Of a stretch of 41,997 nt of DNA, positions 40,652 through 41,997 are shown piece after piece (the stretch's first letter is position 1; the number at the start of each line of letters is the position of its first letter). Below the pieces are notes generated by a model that did no database searches, was not told where the DNA came from, and saw nothing but the letters and a program-made list of their open reading frames with translations. Origin of the DNA: QHBQ01 sp038230695 (GTDB lineage: Bacteria > Chloroflexota > Chloroflexia > QHBQ01); assembly GCA_038230695.1 (NCBI GenBank), contig JBBRMT010000007.1:1-41997 (forward strand), written 5' to 3'. The translations under genes were made by a program, and so were the position numbers.

Positions 40652-41974
40652 TTGAGCAGCCAGACGATAAACCCACCATCACGGCTCGCCGGTGCGTTCG
40701 ATCTGCCCGGCGATAAGTCTATCTCCCACCGTGCCGCCATCTTCAATGCGATTGCCGAAGGCAGCGCCACGATTGACAACTTTCTGCCCGGCGCAGATTG
40801 TCTGGCAACCGTGCAACTGCTGCAATCGTTGGGGGTGGCGATTACGCTGGAGCAGGACGAGGGTCGGGCGCGGCTGACGGTGCAAGGGGTGGGCCTTTAC
40901 GGGCTGACTGAGCCGACCGATGTGCTGGATGCCACTAACTCTGGCACCACCATGCGGCTGCTAGCCGGACTGCTGGCGGGTCAATCGTTCTTCAGCGTGC
41001 TAACCGGCGATAACAGCCTGCGCCATCGGCCCATGGCCCGCGTGGTCGAGCCACTGGCGTTGATGGGCGCACGCATCATGGCGCGGGGCAACGGCCAGTT
41101 TGCGCCCCTGGCTATTAGGGGGTCGCGTCCCCTTCACGCCATCAACTACGCCCTGCCAGTTGCCAGCGCCCAGGTGAAATCCGCGCTCATTCTCGCCGCG
41201 CTCTATGCGCGGGGCAGCACCCTGCTGCGCGGCAAGGTGGGCAGCCGTGATCATAGTGAACGGATGCTGCGGGCGATGGGCGTGCCTTTGGACATCGAAG
41301 TTGAGCCAGGCAGCGACGAGGGGTTGATCAGCATCGTCGGCGGGGCGCAACCAAAGGCCCGCTCGCTGGCGGTGCCAGGCGACATCAGCACCGCCGCATT
41401 CTGGATGGTGGCGGGCGTGGCTCATCCCAACGCCGAATTGACACTGCGAGGGGTGGGCATCAACCCCACTCGGCGGGGCATCATCGAGGCGCTGCATGAG
41501 ATGGGCGGTAACGTTATTCTGCGTAATCAGCGTGAGCAGGCGGGTGAGCCGGTTGCCGACATTACGGTACGCAGTAGCCAACTGCGCGGCATCGAGGTGG
41601 GCGGCGCGATGATACCAAGCATGATTGACGAATTGCCCATCCTGGCAGTGGCCGCCGCCTGTGCCGAGGGCCGCACCGTCATCTGTGACGCAGCGGAAAT
41701 GCGGGCAAAGGAGACTGACCGTATTTCCGCTGTCGCCGATGGCCTGACCCGCATGGGCATCGCAGTGGAACAGCGTCCAGATGGCATGGTCATCACTGGC
41801 GGCAAGCTGCACGGCGCGACGATTGACAGCCACACCGATCATCGCATTGCCATGACCTTCGCCATCGCCGCATTGCTTGCCAGCGGCCCCAGCACTATAC
41901 AAGGCGCAGAGGCGGTCAGCGTCTCCTACCCCGCCTTCTGGGAGGAGCTGAATAGAGTGATTGGTGATGGGTGA
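40652..41974 (+). CDS. aroA: 3-phosphoshikimate 1-carboxyvinyltransferase (EPSP synthase)
   Basis: AroA transfers the enolpyruvyl group of phosphoenolpyruvate to shikimate 3-phosphate, giving the substrate of AroC. The roughly 440-residue chain shows LPGDKSISHRA near residue 18, DATNSGTTMRLLAGLLAG near 95, the sulphate/phosphate region SRDHSERMLRAMG, and RAKETDRISA and SHTDHRIAMTF in the C-terminal half. The start is probably TTG at 40652, since the frame upstream overlaps the zinc-finger gene and lacks conserved residues; AAGGA at 40635-40639 is somewhat far. The gene ends 23 bp before the window edge. Confidence 0.93.
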   Translation: MSSQTINPPSRLAGAFDLPGDKSISHRAAIFNAIAEGSATIDNFLPGADCLATVQLLQSLGVAITLEQDEGRARLTVQGVGLYGLTEPTDVLDATNSGTTMRLLAGLLAGQSFFSVLTGDNSLRHRPMARVVEPLALMGARIMARGNGQFAPLAIRGSRPLHAINYALPVASAQVKSALILAALYARGSTLLRGKVGSRDHSERMLRAMGVPLDIEVEPGSDEGLISIVGGAQPKARSLAVPGDISTAAFWMVAGVAHPNAELTLRGVGINPTRRGIIEALHEMGGNVILRNQREQAGEPVADITVRSSQLRGIEVGGAMIPSMIDELPILAVAAACAEGRTVICDAAEMRAKETDRISAVADGLTRMGIAVEQRPDGMVITGGKLHGATIDSHTDHRIAMTFAIAALLASGPSTIQGAEAVSVSYPAFWEELNRVIGDG

Positions 41975-41997
41975 TTAGGGCTGAAGACACGGAGAAG

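Overview
This 42 kb window reads as a chromosomal segment of a GC-rich, probably monoderm bacterium, most likely a member of the Chloroflexota. That placement is inference. It rests on the mix of S-layer-homology (SLH) surface proteins, lipoproteins with Thr/Pro-rich stalks, a fused gamma-alpha 2-oxoacid:ferredoxin oxidoreductase, an RskA-type anti-sigma factor, and abundant dispersed palindromic intergenic repeats. No rRNA gene or other decisive marker is present. Most recognisable promoters carry TATAAT, often extended to TGGTATAAT, and several have a TTGCAA -35 box.

Layout. 1-4.3 kb: heat-shock chaperones grpE, dnaK, dnaJ, with a possibly structured element before dnaJ. 4.4-8.5 kb: two leftward genes, an FG-GAP propeller/Fn3/SLH surface protein and glutamine synthetase. 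8.5-9.4 kb: palindromic repeats, then a leftward tRNA cluster Arg(GCG)-Ser(CGA)-Ser(GGA) with its promoter and terminator. 9.4-12.8 kb: an accessory patch with a membrane protein, a seven-repeat propeller lipoprotein, an SLH remnant, a nucleotidyltransferase-like gene (DUF6932-like) coupled to a small gene and a decayed tandem copy of it, and a Kelch remnant. 12.8-15.7 kb: a strong promoter, a possibly structured leader or small RNA, and korA-korB. 15.7-17.9 kb: 80-bp tandem palindromes, a GxxExxY nuclease-like gene between inverted copies of the same repeat, a frameshifted membrane-protein gene, and dense repeats.

17.9-22 kb: a divergent pair of LysM proteins, a lipoprotein built from two copies of a LysM-plus-unknown-domain unit and an anchored LysM4-M23 cell-wall peptidase. 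22.4-27 kb: a leftward regulatory block with an OmpR-type response regulator, a REC-GAF-PAS histidine kinase, an ECF sigma factor and its membrane anti-sigma factor. 27-29.5 kb: a small HTH protein, a GAF protein and a fumarylacetoacetase-fold enzyme whose C-terminus runs into a dispersed repeat. 29.8-37 kb: polyprenyl diphosphate synthase, Sua5/TsaC, a zinc-ribbon TPR protein, a solute-binding lipoprotein, a double GNAT acetyltransferase and a glycosyltransferase. 37-38.7 kb: an intact Dam-type adenine methyltransferase followed by a SacI-like restriction endonuclease wrecked by a deletion/frameshift and a stop codon. 38.7-42 kb: aroC, a cysteine-rich zinc-finger-like protein and aroA.

The most interesting features are the decayed restriction gene beside its surviving methyltransferase, the promoter-abutted (probably leaderless) nucleotidyltransferase-like operon with a duplicated and broken small partner, the duplicated LysM-X lipoprotein opposite a LysM peptidase, the interlocking inverted repeats before dnaJ, the candidate RNA before korA, and several families of repeat hairpins that serve as terminators, flank genes or extend a coding sequence. 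No CRISPR array, prophage or complete insertion sequence was seen.
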